A stretch of 9,315 nucleotides of DNA from WQTU01 sp031548835 (GTDB taxonomy: Bacteria; Spirochaetota; Spirochaetia; CADAEX01), in contig JAVBQS010000188.1 of assembly GCA_031548835.1 (NCBI GenBank), positions 1 through 9,315 of the forward strand, in the 5' to 3' direction. Below the pieces are notes generated by a model. It was given only the letters and a program-made list of their open reading frames with translations, searched no databases and was not told where the DNA came from. A program made the translations under genes and the position numbers. The first letter of the stretch is position 1. Every line of letters begins with the position of its first letter. Positions 8,389 to 9,315 of the stretch are shown piece after piece.

Positions 8389-9315
8389 TCAAAATGGCCT
8401 AAACTGAACGGGGAAATATTTAAGGCATTTTAGTACAGCAAAAAAAATGACTCCAATTATTAAGTAAAAAGATACTTTCTTAAATCCCTTTACATACATT
8501 ATTTTAGGAAGGAGACGGTTTTTTAATTGTGAATATGAACGTTAAACCGTTGTGCGTATTTTATAGCGTTCTTGTTTTGCAGGATCCAATAGCGCCCGTT
8601 GCTTATTATTACGCATATTGGGATTAATAATAGGGACATGGTGACGGCGTCGGATAAGCCTGTAGATCGGTTCAGCATTATAGGCAGAATCCATAACCGA
8701 ATAAAAATGAAACACCCTTCTATCACTCATTTTTTCCAGAGGAATGGCAAGCTGACTATCATGGACGTTAGCGCCGGCTATGATAGCGCTTACGGGAAGC
8801 CCAATGTCGGTAACATCAAGATGCAGCTTATACCCCTTGGTATATTACATGTTACCTTGGCTGTTGGTTTTATACGTCCAGGCGCATATTTGCTTTAAAG
8901 TTTTGATAATATCATCGGGTTCCATGTTCAATTGTTTTTCAAGATTTGATGGTTCTTTGCTTGTTTTTTGAGCGTTTTTAAGGGGCCTGCCGCGTTTTTT
9001 ATTCGCTTTTTTGACCTTTTGTCCTTCATTGACAAGGGCTTGCTCTCGTGCCGCAATGACACTTGAGTCCCGGCACAGATGCATTACCGGGAGATTCCCA
9101 TACGGATTTCCTCAACAATTTTTGAAGTATCTCGTCCATAAGATGTGCTTCAGACAGATCCTTAAGCCTTAGAGAAAACGCGGCGTTGCTTGGCACTTTT
9201 TTAAACCCACAGAGCTGTCGCAGATTCAGATCTGACTGAAGCATTTTTATGCGCAGGGTTATACTGCTTATTTAAAATATTGCTGAGCGAAAAATGCCCG
9301 AAAAAAGGCTTGATA
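8389..9315 (-). pseudogene. Decayed IS4-family DDE transposase (5' part beyond window)
   Basis: Read on the minus strand, the pieces join into one IS4-like transposase. A first piece without a start enters from the window edge (9314 to about 9250, IKPFFGHFSLSN). A second frame carries LNLRQLCGFKKVPSNAAF (from 9244 to about 9105). A third frame continues to the end: CRDSSVIAARE with the first catalytic Asp (9067-9069), KGYKLHLDVTDIG, GANVHDSQ, VMDSAYNAEP with the second Asp (8689-8691) and ERYKIRTTV. TAA codons interrupt this frame at 8845-8847 and 8542-8544, and the reading then resumes as RSYSQLKNRLLP to TGA at 8389-8391. The second TAA occupies the place of Glu in the Y-(2)-R-(3)-E-(6)-K signature of IS4 transposases. 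The copy therefore cannot make active enzyme. G+C is much higher than next door (30 of 60 at 8641-8700). The N-terminal frame assignment is the least certain part. Confidence 0.88.
8389..9315. mobile_element. Insertion-sequence remnant carrying the dead IS4-type transposase
   Basis: The transposase relic marks the body of an insertion sequence. Its left end must lie near or just left of 8389. The right end is probably outside the window, since the reading frame is still open at 9314 and no start codon is seen. The stretch 8381-8389 (AGCCTTTTT) has a reverse-complement partner at 9302-9310, which may be part of terminal repeats or chance. No target-site duplication can be identified with only one sure side. 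Confidence 0.65.

Noticed and set aside
8509..8537. Purine-rich GGAAGGAGACGG followed by GTG and ATG on the plus strand, resembling a gene start.
   Set aside because: It is the complement of the transposase tail, the spacing is too long for the ATG, and the frame ends after some 30 codons.
8599..8898. A 99-codon plus-strand open frame in the right part.
   Set aside because: It is the antisense of the transposase relic, whose minus-strand translation carries clear family motifs.

Overview
The window reads as a piece of an AT-rich genome from a diderm (Gram-negative type) bacterium. The large gene encodes a lipoprotein precursor and its neighbour is a periplasm-facing peptidoglycan synthase, so an outer membrane or lipoprotein-bearing envelope is implied. 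Lysine and asparagine codons are A/T-rich, and the intergenic DNA falls to about 10% G+C in places. A host-associated spirochaete such as a Treponema relative would fit the composition and the relaxed lipobox (LLSC). That placement is a guess; no marker gene here settles it.

Left part (1-7483, minus strand): a two-gene unit read right to left. First comes a complete 1966-residue alpha-2-macroglobulin-family lipoprotein (YfhM type) with an intact CLEQ thioester motif. After a 38-base gap comes pbpC, penicillin-binding protein 1C, which starts at 1544 and runs off the left edge after 514 codons. The order A2M then PbpC is that of E. coli yfhM-pbpC. The accepted, still partly hypothetical, reading is that the macroglobulin traps foreign proteases reaching the periplasm while PbpC repairs damaged peptidoglycan.

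Middle (7484-7874): a 391-base, very AT-rich divergent intergenic region. It holds a clear Shine-Dalgarno site for each flanking gene, a fair sigma70-like promoter for the rightward gene and only weak candidates for the leftward one. To its right, on the plus strand (7875-8291), lies a small gene for a 138-residue protein that looks like a single bacterial PH (YokE/bPH-like) domain.

Right part (8389-9315, minus strand): a decayed IS4-type DDE transposase, cut by the window edge. It has at least two frame changes and two in-frame TAA codons. One TAA sits exactly where the catalytic glutamate of the YREK signature should be, so the copy is dead. Its base composition is visibly richer in G+C than the host DNA around it, which points to acquisition from elsewhere.

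I found no RNA gene, CRISPR array, convincing intrinsic terminator or clearly new system. The most interesting intact content is the A2M-PbpC module with its unusually long macroglobulin.
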